From positions 149,282,492 through 149,346,491 of the forward strand of contig OX638368.1 of the NCBI GenBank assembly GCA_951812925.1: DNA of 64,000 nt, given 5' to 3'. The notes below the pieces were generated by a model. That model had not been told where the DNA came from, did no database searches, and was given only the letters and a program-made list of their open reading frames with translations. Below, in pieces: positions 24,100 through 35,869 of the stretch. The translations under genes were made by a program, and so were the position numbers. This DNA is from Calliopum simillimum (lineage: Eukaryota; Arthropoda; Insecta; Diptera; Lauxaniidae). Within the stretch, counting starts at the first letter, position 1. Each line of letters begins with the position of its first letter.

Positions 24100-25560
24100 T
24101 TACTTTCGTTAAAAAATCTCTGAAATCCATTGACCTATTTCAACAAAAAATAAAAGAAAAGGGTACACAAAAAAAAAGTTCTAAAATCAAATGAAAATGC
24201 GTTTGAATCAAAAACTTTCCGACACAAAAAGGGCGCCAAAGTGGTTTGTATTTGAACAAGAATCTTAAGATCAAAAACCCAAAATATTTTCATATCAAAA
24301 GCGATTATTTTTAAATCAAAAACAATCATTTTCATATTGAAAACATTTTTTTTTTTAAATTAAAATCAAAACTTTAGTCTTTTTGATTTCAAAATAAATG
24401 AAAATACACATTTTATAATTTAAATAACATTTATTTTAAAAAAATACACAACGCAGTAAAATCAAACACGTCTAAATCGTTCAACCAATTCTTTTCAACA
24501 ACCCTCACAACACAAACAAAGCGAACGACAAGCAAAAGCGTACGACAAATGAGGCCGTTTTACGCATACACAAGATGCACATACTCCAATGCTTTCTATT
24601 CGACTCATAAAATGTAAGTAAATTACTTTTTCTAAGACTGGGTTACTTTTTAATAATTTATTTTTTACAATTTTCACTCCGAACTGACGCGAAAAATGCT
24701 TTTTCCACATATACTAAATTTTGTGTGTATTCGATGACGTTTTGACATTTTTTCAAAAGTTTTTATACATTTTTGGCATAAAATTTATAGTTCATAACAA
24801 TTTTGGTTTAGAATTTAAACGTTTTTGGTTTAGAATAACTTTATAGAAAAAAATTTGTATGAATTATATAGAAAATTGGAATACATAAGTTTATAAAAAC
24901 AAATAGTATAAATAAGTTTATACTTTATCCCTAAACTTTTTGCTGTGTGCATTAAATCTAAAATTTGAAAGTGTGTAACTTCACTTCACACCGTAAGAAA
25001 AGATGCTAGAGATTTTTGTTTGTTTTTTCATACTTTCTTTTATAAGCAAATAAAAGAAGCTAATTCCTGTAACAAATAAATCACTCAAGCCGAATCCCAA
25101 CAGATGCAAGAAATAAGCGAACATTCTGCAGCAGGAATGAACTTTCCTTCGCAAATGTGGAAAGCAACTTAATGCAATTTAAATGCTGCTAAACCAAAGA
25201 TGCAGCGGTTGCAAAGGCAATGCAAAGCATTTGAACACATTTTGTTTTCCTTCTTTTAAATAGAAAATAGCATCTATACAAAAGTTTCTGGATCTTAGCA
25301 CAAGTTGATAAGTTGAACAGTTCCTGATGCATTTGTTCAAATACTACAAGAACATTCGATTATACCATATAATACGACATTTCAATATTTAAATTTGATT
25401 TACAAGTGGGAGGCTTGGTATAAATTTAATTATGCTAGATTCGCTGAAATTCGCACTCAAATGTAAGTATTTCTTTATACATCTATTTAATATAAAAACA
25501 GAGTTGCCAAATTTTGGTTTCTGAAAAAAATGTATCTACTTATATACACGTTTTCTTATG
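24100..25560. other. Intergenic, no gene seen
   Basis: AT-rich with repeated ATCAAAA/AAAATCAAA words between 24130 and 24440; no supportable gene. Confidence 0.4.
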
Positions 25561-25569
25561 TAGGTTCAG

Positions 25570-25735
25570 ATTTTTTCACATCATTTCGATTTAAATTAAA
25601 CTTTTTTCAAATCGAATTAAACTCCAAATCACATTAAACTTATTCCAAGTAAAAAATTAACTTTTTGCAATGAAATTAACCTTTTCCCTAATCAAATCAA
25701 CTTTTTTGAGCTGAAAGCAATCTGAAACCAAATAA
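25570..25735. repeat. AAATCAAATTAAACTTTTT word cluster (left block)
   Basis: Degenerate words of about 20 bp such as TTTTTTCAAATCGAATTAAA, CCAAATCACATTAAACTT and TTCCCTAATCAAATCAACTT follow one another. The same words resume at 27110-27240 after the 1.24-kb transposon. Confidence 0.6.
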
Positions 25736-25819
25736 TTTTGTGTGTGATTCTCAACTTAGCCATAATATGCTTGGTGTCAAGCCCTAATGTGATTGTTTAT
25801 CAAAAAAATATATGTGTTA

Positions 25820-27060
25820 AAGAGTGTGTCGAAAAAAACTTATACACACTTTTTCAGCCATGACTTATCCTGTGTCCAACGAATGATTTTCTTTTTAATC
25901 ACGTTATCTTTTAAAAATATATAAGATATTATATTTATTCAAATTATTCATTTTCAATTGTTATTTCTTTCAAAATGGACAGCGAAATAAAAGTAGGTCA
26001 AAAAATAGTTAAAACTTAAAAAAAAAATCCATTCTGGATTTTCAAAAAAATAGCAACAGATCTCAAGGTTCATCGTCACACTGTTTCAAAAGCCACTGAA
26101 CAGTGTACGGAAGACTTAAATATTGCACGAAAACCTGGATCAGGAAGAAAAAAAGGTCCAACAAATATTGGTAAAGCAAAAGATGTCGAACAACTCTTTC
26201 GAAGAGCTCCGATCACTTCTGTCAGAAAAGCAGCTCATGTAGTTAAATGCTCTTATTGTTTTTTATGCAGAACCAAAGCTAATGCTGGGCTGAAGTCGTA
26301 TAAAGTTCAGGAAGTTCCAGATCGCAATGCGGTAATGAATTTAGAAGCAAAAACACAAGGTCTAATTTTATAAAAAAATTTATGTGCTGTGTGATGGATG
26401 ATGAAACCTATGTTCTGGCAGACTTTTCACAACTTCCGGGTCATGATTTTTATGTAGCTGATGGACGTGATAATATTAAGGAACAATACCCGACAAAAAA
26501 GCAAACAAAATTCCCTAAGAAGTTTCTTGTGTGGCAAGCCATTTGCAGTTGTGGCGAAAGAAATAAATACAGAAATGTATATTATGGAGTGTCTTCAAAA
26601 ACAGCTTTTGCTTTTTCTAAAACAGCACAGAGTGCCTGTTTCTGACCTTACCTTACTTAGCATCATGCCACTATGGAAAAAAGATCCTTAAGTGGTATGC
26701 AAAAATGAATGTAAATTGTGTACCACGAGAGGCAAATCCACCCAACTGTCCAGAACTCCGGACTGTGGAGAGATATTGGGCGCTCGTGAAAACGGAATTG
26801 AAGAACACATGAAAGTTATCACAGGACATGTCTGACTTCAAGCGTTAATGGACCGGTTCCTTCAAAAAGGTAACGGAAACATCTATAAAATCGTTAATGA
26901 CAGGATTCCCGGAAAATTCCGATTAATATTCCAATATTTTAATGTTTAATGAATTTCTATAATATATTAATAAATTCACATATTTTTAAGAATTTTTAAA
27001 TTGAAAGGCTTAAGCTTTATTTAACTTTAAGCGTGTATAAGTTTTTTTCGACACACTCTT
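25820..27060 (+). mobile_element. Tc1/mariner-superfamily element, decayed (1241 bp)
   Basis: The left end AAGAGTGTGTCGAAAAAAAC, then TTATACAC, is matched by its exact inverse at the right end, giving perfect TIRs of about 28 bp. TA lies outside both ends (25818-25819 and 27061-27062), the target duplication of the IS630-Tc1-mariner superfamily. One decayed transposase gene fills the interior. The clean TIRs contrast with the damaged gene. Confidence 0.9.
25974..26945 (+). pseudogene. Tc1/mariner-superfamily transposase (MDDETYV type)
   Basis: The reading starts MDSEIKVGQKIVKT and meets a stop. It continues with an N-terminal DNA-binding region (KIATDLKVHRHTVSKATEQC, RKPGSGRKKG). The catalytic core follows: MDDETYVLADFSQLPGHDFY holds the first acidic residue, then KKQTKFPKKFLVWQAICSCG. 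The region of the second Asp is scrambled by frameshifts near 26600-26690. PPNCPELRTVERYWALVK near 26740 carries the final Glu. Several stops and shifts make it inactive. Full-length relatives are about 300-330 aa. A second member is on the minus strand at 30587-31600 but has different TIRs. Confidence 0.85.
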
Positions 27061-27099
27061 TATCTAGTCAGGATTTTCAGATACGAGGTCCTGTATCAA

Positions 27100-27485
27100 G
27101 TTTAAACTTTTCCGCACCAAATTGATCTTTTTTCAATTCAATTTAAATTTTTCCAAATCAAAATAAACTTTTTTCAAATCAAATTAACTTCCCGTTTTTC
27201 CAAATCAATTTAAACTTTTTTTAAATCAAATTAAACTATGCAAAAAAAAAAAAAAACCGGATTGATATTATATTTCTCTGCACCTACAGCAGATATCCTT
27301 ACGAAACTTGGTACATATTTATATTGATTCATATTATGTCTACATGATGATGCAGAGATATATGATTTTAGGCAAATTTTCATAAAGTTTGAATTGATTT
27401 GAAAAACGGGAGGTTAATTTGATTTGGTAAAAGTTCATTTTGATTTGGAAAAGTTTACTTTGATTTGAAAAAAGTTTAACTTTTG
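27100..27485. repeat. AAATCAAATTAAACTTTTT words, then inverted block
   Basis: Words like those at 25.6 kb (TTTTTTCAAATCAAATTAAC, AAATCAATTTAAACTTTTTT) fill 27110-27240. The inverse words (GATTTGAAAAACGGGAGGTT, GATTTGGAAAAGTTTACTTT) fill about 27385-27480. Together they could fold as a long imperfect hairpin. Confidence 0.6.
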
Positions 27486-27499
27486 CAATCTATATACCT

Positions 27500-28870
27500 T
27501 CAAGTTACTTCGAGGAGCTAATTGAATTTTAAAAGTTTTAAAGTGAAAACTTTATTTTTTAAGGTAAGTCCTAATGTATTAACTGAATAAATACTGTAAT
27601 GACTTTCATTTTATCGTCCGAATTAATACAAATTTTGACTTGACTGTATTACTATTCACAAGCAGGGAAGTTGGCATCCCTAAGTTAACGAATGGTAAAT
27701 ATGTCTCCCTTTTTTTCTTTACTACCATGTTTTATAGTGCTAAGCACCAACTGAGTCATAGCACTTTACTTGCATTTTCTAGCTAAGCTTTGGGGATTTT
27801 CTAAGCGCAACAAATGCATTTACGTGGAATACACAGATACAGATACATATTAAAATCCATTTTAATCGTAAATAGTATGTTTGACTAAAATACCATCCTC
27901 TCATTTATGTAAATGTTTGTATTTCCTTCCTTTCGCAATGTTATTATATGGTTTTAAATCAAAATATAATTAATAAAATTTAAATTGTATAACAACATAG
28001 TTTTGTTGACAACAGCGGCAGCAGCAGCAACAATTGTTTTTGGTATCTTATCAGTTTTCCCTTTGTGCTGTCATTGTAATTAAAATTTAATTTAGTGTAC
28101 AATTTTCCGACCATAATAAATTATAATTTATTACCTTGTGGTTTATCTGTGTGCGAATGCTAAAGCTACGAAGTTTAATTTGGAACTTTCACTTTTTTAA
28201 AAAAAAAAAACAATAAAATATTTAAAAAAAAGCTTTTGGAAAAAACATTTTTGTATGAAAAAAGGTTTCCAATAAAGTTTTTGAAAACTTTAATTTAAAT
28301 TTCAAAAATCACCTGAGCCAACCGAACTAAAGTTGAACGTAGAGGTATCATACTTTGGGCATTTATTCTTAGAATTGAATAGGGAATAGCCGAAGTCGGC
28401 TTGCAAATTAACCCACACTAATGTGTAGATATTTTTGCCACGCCTCCTTCTGTGCGTTACAAACGCAGAGACAAAGTCAATGTACCTTGGGTGTAGGGTA
28501 TAAAAAGAAGCACATTTTTTTAGGAAAAATGCTCATATATTCCAGTTACCTGCTCCTACATACATACAAACATACGTACATATGTCAACGTTTATGTTAT
28601 GGGAATTAAAATTTTGCTTATTTTGGTTTAAGCTTCCTATGTATTGGTAGTTTTGTCTTTTGCCAAGTAGTTACATGTCAGCTGTTTAACATCATGTTGA
28701 CCATGTCAATTTGTCAATGTTAACTTCAATAAATTAAAGCAAATCAGCACACAAGGGAAATCGTTAGCAACTTGCTAAGGTGTGTCAAACAATATTAACC
28801 CTTGAGCGTTTTAAGGCATTCAGAAATACGGATACATAGGCAATTTTGTGAGGTTACAATCTGTGATACA
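27500..28870. other. Intergenic, no gene seen
   Basis: AT-rich sequence including a short GCAGCAGCAGCAACAA run near 28018. No supportable gene. GTGTAGGGTATAAAAA at about 28490 resembles phrases that end other repeats in this window. Confidence 0.4.
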
Positions 28871-28871
28871 T

Positions 28872-29590
28872 ACACGGAGAAAAATACGTATCATAATTTT
28901 TACTTTATCGGCTAGTCAAAAAATTAAAGTAATCAACACTAAATTTCAAGTATAATTTACCTTACGTAAGAACTATTTGATGGATCCCTAACGTCATATT
29001 TACAAATAAAATTTAGTTAAATAATAAAGGAATATTTACTATAAATTTCAAACATTTGACTTTATGTAAGGTAATTTATACTTCCAGAAAAAAAATGTGT
29101 GACCATTTTGAATTTATAATTCTAGTCAAAATAACTTTATTTTTTTCACGCACAAAAATGAGTGTCATAATTGTCACCTTACTCGAGTAAGGTAAATATC
29201 ATAAAAAAATAAAATCATTTTGACTTTTATAATTTTAGTAAAAATTTCTATTTTTGGACAGACATTTTCTTTATATACAAATTTGTTTGCTTCTACATCA
29301 CATGCGTGAGCAGCGAAGAGGATATGTATCTGACTATCATACGGAAGGGCAAGGGTTCGTACCCCAGCGCCGGTCAGCTAAGTTTTTTTTTTTTTTTGTC
29401 GTTTGAACTATACAGTAAGGTTAATATCACGCCAATATTTTCATAAAAATTACTAGCAAACATACATTCTGAATTGACTAAAAAATTAAGGTGAAATTTA
29501 TATCGGTGTAAAGTTGTCACTATTCTGACTTGAAATTCTGGTAAAATTTATGAGAAATAAAGTAGCAAGTACTATTTTTTTTCTCCGTGT
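28872..29590. mobile_element. MITE with ACACGGAGAAAAA ends (719 bp)
   Basis: ACACGGAGAAAAA at 28872-28884 is repeated inverted as TTTTTCTCCGTGT ending at 29590. Inside, AAGTATAATTTACCTTACGT near 28948 is inverted near 29065. There is no open frame of note. A tRNA-like segment with an oligo-T stop lies at about 29300-29397. Confidence 0.7.
29300..29397 (+). ncRNA. tRNA-like pol III module (possible SINE head)
   Basis: GTGAGCAGCGAAGAGG resembles an A box. AGGGTTCGTACCCC about 45 bp downstream matches the B box GGTTCGANNCC with a T-arm-like stem. GTAT and ATAC around CTGACTATC could form an anticodon-like arm. A run of at least 15 T, a pol III stop, follows at about 29382. The acceptor stem does not pair, so it is not a working tRNA. 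A tRNA-derived SINE fragment inside the MITE is the most likely reading. Confidence 0.35.
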
Positions 29591-29599
29591 ACGAATACA

Positions 29600-30447
29600 T
29601 GTACTCGTAGCAATATATTTCATACCATTGAATGGTACGTTATTTTTTATGTTTATTTAAAGTACTTACTTATAGTATATAAATATATAGCAAAACTATA
29701 TATGTATATAAGTCCTAGCTGAAGGTTTAGTTGCTAGTGTTAGTTTAGGTTAAGTTAAAAATTGTAATTTATTACCTTTTTTAATAAAGAATAATAAAAA
29801 TAATACTTGTCTATACTAAAACGAAAGGATATTTCGTTCAAGTACTTGTATCAAGATGTGCCAATTTAAATAAATGCCTTTCTTTTTTTTACGGAGGTGC
29901 AAAAATAAATTACTTACACATTCGCATTCCTTCTCGAATCAGCCATAATATCTTCCATGTTTTAGTTTTGACATTTTGAAAATCAAATATGTATTTTGCG
30001 GGGTCTCGAAATCCTTGTCATCCAAAACTGCATATTTATTCTCTTTACAGTTATTGAGATTGTGTTGGTTAATGTAATTGCTTGATGATTGGATTCACAT
30101 TTAAAAATGCGAATTTCCAACTGTCCTTGTCCCAAGCTTTCTTCTTCACTGTTTTCCCCATTATCTAGCACTAGTTTTAGACTTCCATTTTAAATCTTGT
30201 ACATAAGGGAACATTTTTTTCAACATTTAAGTTTGATTGACCATTCATTATGACCTTGCGTTGTCGAACCTTTTTTTCATAATGGGTATCAATTTCAATA
30301 ATTTGGCGGCGCAGCACACTGGGGCTATAGAAGTGATTTAGTTCAAAACCACCTAGACATCGCAATTTTCATCGAAATATAAAAATTCTTAAAGTGGGAT
30401 ATTCGTTTTATCATACTGAAGAATGGTACGAAGCTTAATTTCCTAAA
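29600..30447. other. Intergenic; two adjacent minus-strand open frames of unknown nature
   Basis: Frames 30177-30365 and 29983-30171 (minus) follow one another in different phases, and their amino-acid composition is less biased than chance AT-rich frames (for example LEIRIFKCESNHQAITL). They could be a remnant of one coding segment, but no domain, start or splice site supports a gene. Confidence 0.25.
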
Positions 30448-30449
30448 TA

Positions 30450-31731
30450 AGGACTGCCCCGGAAAAATTTGTCCCTCTGTTTTTCATTAACAAAAAAATA
30501 CGTAATGAATTTTTTTTAAATTTTGTTTTTTATTTATTAGTGAGTAGTATAACAAACATAATTAACCTTACACTATTAACAAATATTTATTTTATATAAA
30601 AATATTTTACTTTTTTCTTAAGACCCTTCATTAAGTATTGTACAGTTGTTTCGTCGACCGTACGACCTTCGCCATTTATTTTTGAAATCTTTTAAATTTT
30701 TTGCAGTGCTTTTACTCTTCTGAAGATCTGATTTCATTAGAGCCCAATATCTCTCAATAGGTTGAAGCTGTAGGCGGTTAGGTGGATTCGCATTTTTGGG
30801 AACAAAATTTTCATTATTGCTTTTGTACTATTTTATGAAGGCTCTAGAGTGGTGAGAGGTTGCTAAATCAGGCCAGAACATTACAGTACCTCCGTGCTCA
30901 AGGATAAATGGCAAAACACGTTTTTCAGAGCACTCTTCAATATAAATTTTTGAGTTAATTGTGCCCAGTGTTACAAAAAAAATGCTCCTCAGACCGCAAG
31001 TGCATATGGCCTGCCAAACCATATACTGCTTAGGAAATTTTGTAATTTTCTTCTCTCTAAATTTGCTCTGTATCTGCCCCTCCTCTGAACAGGTGTAAAA
31101 TTCGTGTCTTGTTAGCTGTTTAAAATCTGCCCTAACGTATGTTTCATCGTCCATTATGCAGCTGTCAAATTAAGTCAGGTAACCGACATATAACTTTCGA
31201 GCTCGCTTTTGAGCCTCTAACTGCTTTCCATCGGAACGGTTTGGTACTTTTAGAACTCTGTAGTTTCCTAGCTTAAGTTTTTTCTTAAGTCTGTTTATAG
31301 AAAATTTTGAGGTTCCTGCTCTGGCAGCCATATCTCGTTCTGAAGTGTTGGGATTCTGATTAAAAAGGCGCTTCACTTTTTTCACCAATTGTGGGTCTAT
31401 ACTGGCTTTTCTACCTAAACTCTTTTTCCGCGTAATAAGTTGACCCTTTCTATAATTCGAAATAACCCTTTGGACAGTGATTTTTGATGCGCCTGTTTTT
31501 TAGCTATAGCTGAATATTTTAATTCTCGTTTTTGCATGCAAGTGTACAAAATGAGTTTGCTCTTTTTTTCTTGATTGCTAGATATCTTTATCGTCTGAAG
31601 TTTGTTTGCTATATATTTTTTTAATCGTCATGTTATATAGAAAATATAGCATCCATATTTCGACCTGCACGATCATCAGGAAAATCATAATCTTAGGGAA
31701 TAAAAGGGTCAAATTTTTCTGGGGCAGTCCT
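30450..31731 (-). mobile_element. Tc1/mariner-superfamily element (1282 bp)
   Basis: The left end AGGACTGCCCCGGAAAAATT is matched by the inverse at the right end, AATTTTTCTGGGGCAGTCCT, giving TIRs of about 27 bp with two or three mismatches. TA flanks both ends (30448-30449 and 31732-31733). The interior is one minus-strand transposase gene with few lesions, so this is a fairly young copy. Confidence 0.9.
30587..31600 (-). pseudogene. Tc1/mariner-superfamily transposase, near-complete
   Basis: Order on the minus strand: MQKRELKYSAIAKK, a frameshift, ITVQRVISNYRKGQLITRKK, then the helix-turn-helix segment NTSERDMAARAGTSKFSINR, an in-frame TAA at 31170-31172, MDDETYVRADFKQLTRHEFY with the first Asp, FPKQYMVWQAICTCGLRS, FWPDLATSHHS with the second Asp, an in-frame stop at 30828, PPNRLQLQPIERYWALMK with the final Glu, a frameshift, and VDETTVQYLMKGLKKK to a stop at 30587. 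So two nonsense codons and two frameshifts break a protein of about 320 aa. All three catalytic acidic residues survive. It is the same family as the gene at 25974-26945 and less decayed. Confidence 0.88.
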
Positions 31732-31733
31732 TA

Positions 31734-34044
31734 TGACCCAAGATGGGATTCGGACGCTAAATGGGAGTTTTTGGCTTTTGAAGATGATTTTGAAGATGGC
31801 TTTGTAGAGATGATTTTTATGATTTCATGACATGGTCTTGTTACCTTAGGCTGGTAGAAATTGAGTTAATGTGTACAACTGGTCGAAAAAAAAAAAAATC
31901 TCAGATAAATGACCACTGTCAATGAAACGTAGCGTGACATTTACAACGATATAAGTACATACTATACATGATGATCAGACGTAAAATGGCTATAGGAAAA
32001 AAATCAAACAGCTACTTATTCAGAGGTTGAAAAAAAAAAAGAAAATAAATTTTTTTCGTTAAAAATCATTTCAGATAAGCTCTCTAACTGTGCGGTTTTT
32101 TTTAATGAGGTTCAATAGATACGATCTAATATGCAATCAAGGTGTCATTATTTCTCAGTACATGCATGCTCAGTGCAACTGGGTAAATATCACTTAATCT
32201 TTAAGTGATTAAAATTAAAATAAATATATATTATGTCGATCGATAAAACGCCTTTTTTTAAAAAAAAGTTCATACGTTTATGGAATTTTTGTTATTTTCA
32301 TGCGAGCAGTAATGCATAGATAAGAGAGCAATACATATATATATATATATATAGCAACTTTTTAAAAAACAAACAACCAGTGTTGCCAATGGCGTATTTT
32401 GTGCATTTTTGGAACTTATTTAGGTGAGGAAATTTAGGAGAAAAATAATGATATCGATATAAATCGAAGTGAGTTTTGAAGAAAAAGAATAGTTCTTTTA
32501 AAAACCTTATCGTGTTTTATGATAAAAAATTATCTGGTTCTATTATATAATCTCAAAAGAGCTGAAAAACCGTACATGCCAAAATTTCAGGTTAGAATAT
32601 CTCAAAATTCAGAAGTGCTAGAGCAATTTCGGATTAATCATCTAAAAATACATTAGAACTGACTTTTTTGTTTCTATATATTGATCATTATTTTTTTTGT
32701 ACGCAAAAACTAAACTTTTTAATAGAAACACAAAAAATTAAATAAAAACGCAATATCTCGTAAACGAAATTTGATAAGCCCTTGCAGTGTACGGTTTTTT
32801 AATTAACGGATAAGCAGAAAACTTTCTGCATACTCTTTTTTGTATCCGTTTTAGTCAAACTTTTTTTTTGGTTTGAAAAAGTGCCGTTCACTTTGAAAAA
32901 AGAGCTATACATGTTTCATCCTAGAGTCATTCTACACATTTTCCTGAAAAAACATTTTCGGTGCAAGCGCTTTTTATTTAAAACACGTGAGGAGAGGTGT
33001 GATAAATATTGGATCTTGAGATATTTGTAATTAGTGAAACCATTTTTTTTTTGGTCCAAAATCCGAATAAGACTGATATCTCGAAAACGACGTGAAAGAA
33101 AAAAATAATGTGATTTTCGGAATCACCAGCCGATTTTACATAGGAAATGAATAGTGGCACCTACAAATGACAAATTTTTTAATCATTTGAAAACTAGTGT
33201 TATCATAGATATATAAAAGCTTCAAAAAATTTGATCATAGGAATTATGGGCAAAAACTATTTATTTGCTCATATTTCGAGAAATAGTTTTCTGATTTTAC
33301 TGAAACTTCGTATTATGTTTGCTGTTTCGTTGGGTTTCCAAAAAAAATTTTCGGTACATAAAGCATGTTTCTTTCGACTTTTTAGATTCTTTCGATGTTT
33401 TCGACTATTACACTAATTTATTTTTGATTGAACGAAACGTATATTTTTCGTTATTATTCGATAATATATGACTTTTTTATGTTTTCCAATTTTTAAAACT
33501 GTTTCTATGCTTTCCGATACTTAACGTATTTTTTCGATTGAATCGATACTGTTTATCGATTTCTTACAATTACTTAAGTAGTGAGATTTACCATCTCAGG
33601 CATTCCATGTAGAGTAAAACTAGATATGGATTGATCAGCTCGGATTTCACTGAAAGTTAGTACCTTTATAAATAGTTTAACTTCAGACTAAAACAAAAAA
33701 GCAAAAAAAATGTTCTGCGGATTTAAGGGGGTTGGAAAAATAGAAAAATCCTCTTAATCTATTTTTATAGCTTGGACTTTTCTTAGATAACAGATTTTGT
33801 CATTCAGACCAATTCTGGAAATGTATGATACAAGTCTCTAAACAAGGTAAATGTTTATACATTTGGTAAAATGTACTATTATTAGTCTTTCAAAATATTT
33901 TTTATTAAATGAAATGAAAATCACTATTCATATGAACTCAAAATCAAGATGATTTCTCTAACGGCTTAGAAAATGTGATTTTTTGAATATTTTTAAATAT
34001 ACAATCAACAGATACTTTTAAACAAAATTGTTCATAACTTCTGA
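31734..34044. other. Intergenic, AT-rich, no gene
   Basis: Contains an (AT)n microsatellite at about 32334-32353. The open frames seen (32978-33160, 33231-33416) are Phe-rich and unsupported. Confidence 0.4.
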
Positions 34045-34046
34045 TA

Positions 34047-34958
34047 CAGTCTGTTAAATAAGAGCGTGGTCACGATTACTCGCGATCGGTAAAGTATAAT
34101 GCTGTAATTTTTTTTTCTCACACAGAGGGCAGTATTGTCCTTCATGCTTCGTGAAAGTGAATCAGCTGACCACTGTTTTCAATGCGTTCTCAGCATTTTT
34201 CCAAAATGAGTACCGCGTACGCGTCGCGCTTTGAAGCCGTTTTTTTGTGTTTGCACCCCAAAGGTCCCAAAATGACCCAAGCGGCGGCTGCGAAGTATAT
34301 GCAAAAGTCGAAACAGTTTGTGAGTAAGTGGGTGAATCGCTTCAAAGAAGTAAAAAATGTCGATGACTTTCCAAATCGCGGGTCTGTCGGTGTAGTGACG
34401 GAAAAACAGGAAAAACTGATCTGTGCTCTATTTTCGAAAAATCCAACATTAACTTTGTGTGAAGGTGCTTCGATATTGTCCCAAAAAGGTTTGAATATCT
34501 CCCACGCAACTATTCGTAATCATTTGATTGCAAATAGTGTGAAATACCGAAGTACTTTGCAAAAACCGATGCTCAGTGAAAAACATGTCCAAAAACGTCT
34601 TGAATGGGCCAAAGACAATTTGGATCGTGACTGGGGCAACGTTATCTTCACTGATGAATCCTCTTTTTGGGCCTTTCCTATCATCAGGCATGCCTGGACC
34701 CTGGACCCTGCAACTTGAAACAGCTGGTTCGACGCATTCACAAAATTTGGAGGTCGTTTTCAGAAGAGTATGCGCAAAATCTTGTTCAAAGTATGTCGCG
34801 AAGATGTCAAGCTATAATTGATGCTGGGGGTGATTGGACCTGCTATTAATGTATTTGCATTGAAGTTTTCGATCAAATAAATCAATGTTAAAAAGAATTT
34901 TCGCAATGGGTATTTTCATTTTCTCACAACAATGACCACGCTCTTATTTAACAGACTG
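34047..34958 (+). mobile_element. Tc1-like element, internally deleted (912 bp)
   Basis: Perfect 26-bp TIRs begin CAGTCTGTTAAATAAGAGCG and end GTGGTCA. TA lies outside both ends (34045-34046 and 34959-34960). Full Tc1-like elements are about 1.6 kb; this one lacks roughly 0.4-0.5 kb of the transposase gene. The perfect TIRs suggest recent movement using a transposase made elsewhere. Confidence 0.92.
34188..34849 (+). pseudogene. Tc1-like transposase with the catalytic core deleted
   Basis: The frame from 34182 or 34206 encodes an intact N-terminal half: a helix-turn-helix region (MTQAAAAKYMQKSKQFVSKW, then VNRFKEVKNVDDFPNRGS), a second DNA-binding region (LTLCEGASILSQKGLNISHA, then TIRNHL), and FTDESSFWAFPIIRHAWT with the first catalytic Asp. 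It stops at 34718. In another frame LVRRIHKIWRSFSEEYAQNL, then VQSMSRRCQAIIDAGG, is the family's C-terminus. The second Asp and the final Glu lie in the deletion. The remaining N-terminal half could still bind the TIRs if made, which is an inference. Confidence 0.88.
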
Positions 34959-34960
34959 TA

Positions 34961-35720
34961 TATTTTAGAAGGTAGTTATTGGGCCATTTGCATATAGAAA
35001 GTTTACTGTTATTTGAGAGAAAGTACCAAGTTTAGAACAAAGATTAAGAAAAAAGCTCCTTGGGCTTATTTTATGAACTTGTAAAATATTTTTTTTTTGA
35101 AGAGAATACAAAACTTTCTTTCATATGAACCAAGCTCACATTGTATTTTCAACAGTATAAGAGTAATGATTTTTTAAAGATTTCACAATGAATAAAACAG
35201 ATAAAAAAGATATCCTTACAATTGAAGACTACTGTTGTAAGAGATCTTTGTAGAAGTCGTAAATATTCTGACATCAAGAAGTCTATCTTTGCTCAGCGCT
35301 GGCAAAAATGGTTATAAATATGCCAAGATATTGCGGATAAGTTGAACATAAAGTCACAAATTGGGTACATACAGAAAAAGAAAGCCTTCCATGAAGCATT
35401 AACATCCTAAAACCACCACCTGCGATGGAAAGAAAATGTCACTTGATTTCTCTAATTTGGAACAATACGAATAAGTTCTTTTAATACAACAACGAAAACA
35501 ATAACGTTTTCTGATTTTTCAGGAATAGTTAAAACGTAACATCATCCTTCTACTTAATTGTAATGGTTGCCATCGAGAAAAATTATTTTTATTAAATATC
35601 AAACAGTCTCAAAGAAATTTGGTACTCCTAAATGTATAGACCTACATATATATATGTATCTATCTGTAGATACCTAAGTACACATACCCTCTTAAATTTT
35701 TAGCTACGCAGTCCAACTGT
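34961..35720. other. Intergenic upstream of protease gene 1
   Basis: AT-rich; no gene seen. Confidence 0.4.
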
Positions 35721-35721
35721 T

Positions 35722-35841
35722 TTATCATTGCCGTTATCCAAATTGCTGATAGTCTTGGGTTTTTTTGATGAAATTGGCTGCGTCACAAGTATTGCTTTGG
35801 ATAGCTATAAAAACGCTCTCACTCGAATTTAGCTTCAGTAG
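35722..35841 (+). promoter_or_regulatory. Protease 1 promoter: GATA motifs, TATA box, initiator
   Basis: TATAAAAA starts at 35806 and the arthropod initiator TCAGT is at 35835-35839, putting +1 at about 35837, 31 bp from the TATA start. Three GATA-type motifs lie upstream: TTATCA (35722), TTATCC (35734) and TGATAG (35748). GATA factors drive midgut protease genes in insects, so midgut expression is a fair inference. Confidence 0.7.
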
Positions 35842-35869
35842 TTTGGTCTGCACTTTGAAATTGATCGTT

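Noticed and set aside
26461..26691. Second gene overlapping the 26-kb transposase
   Set aside because: It is the frame-shifted continuation of the same decayed transposase.
29983..30365. Pair of minus-strand frames as one gene
   Set aside because: Different phases with stops between; joining the flanks of the 30.4-kb element did not reveal a convincing coding continuation.
35765..35869. Upstream start for protease 1 at 35765
   Set aside because: It would lie before the TATA box and initiator and would bury the signal peptide; the ATG at 35870 fits transcript and protein logic.
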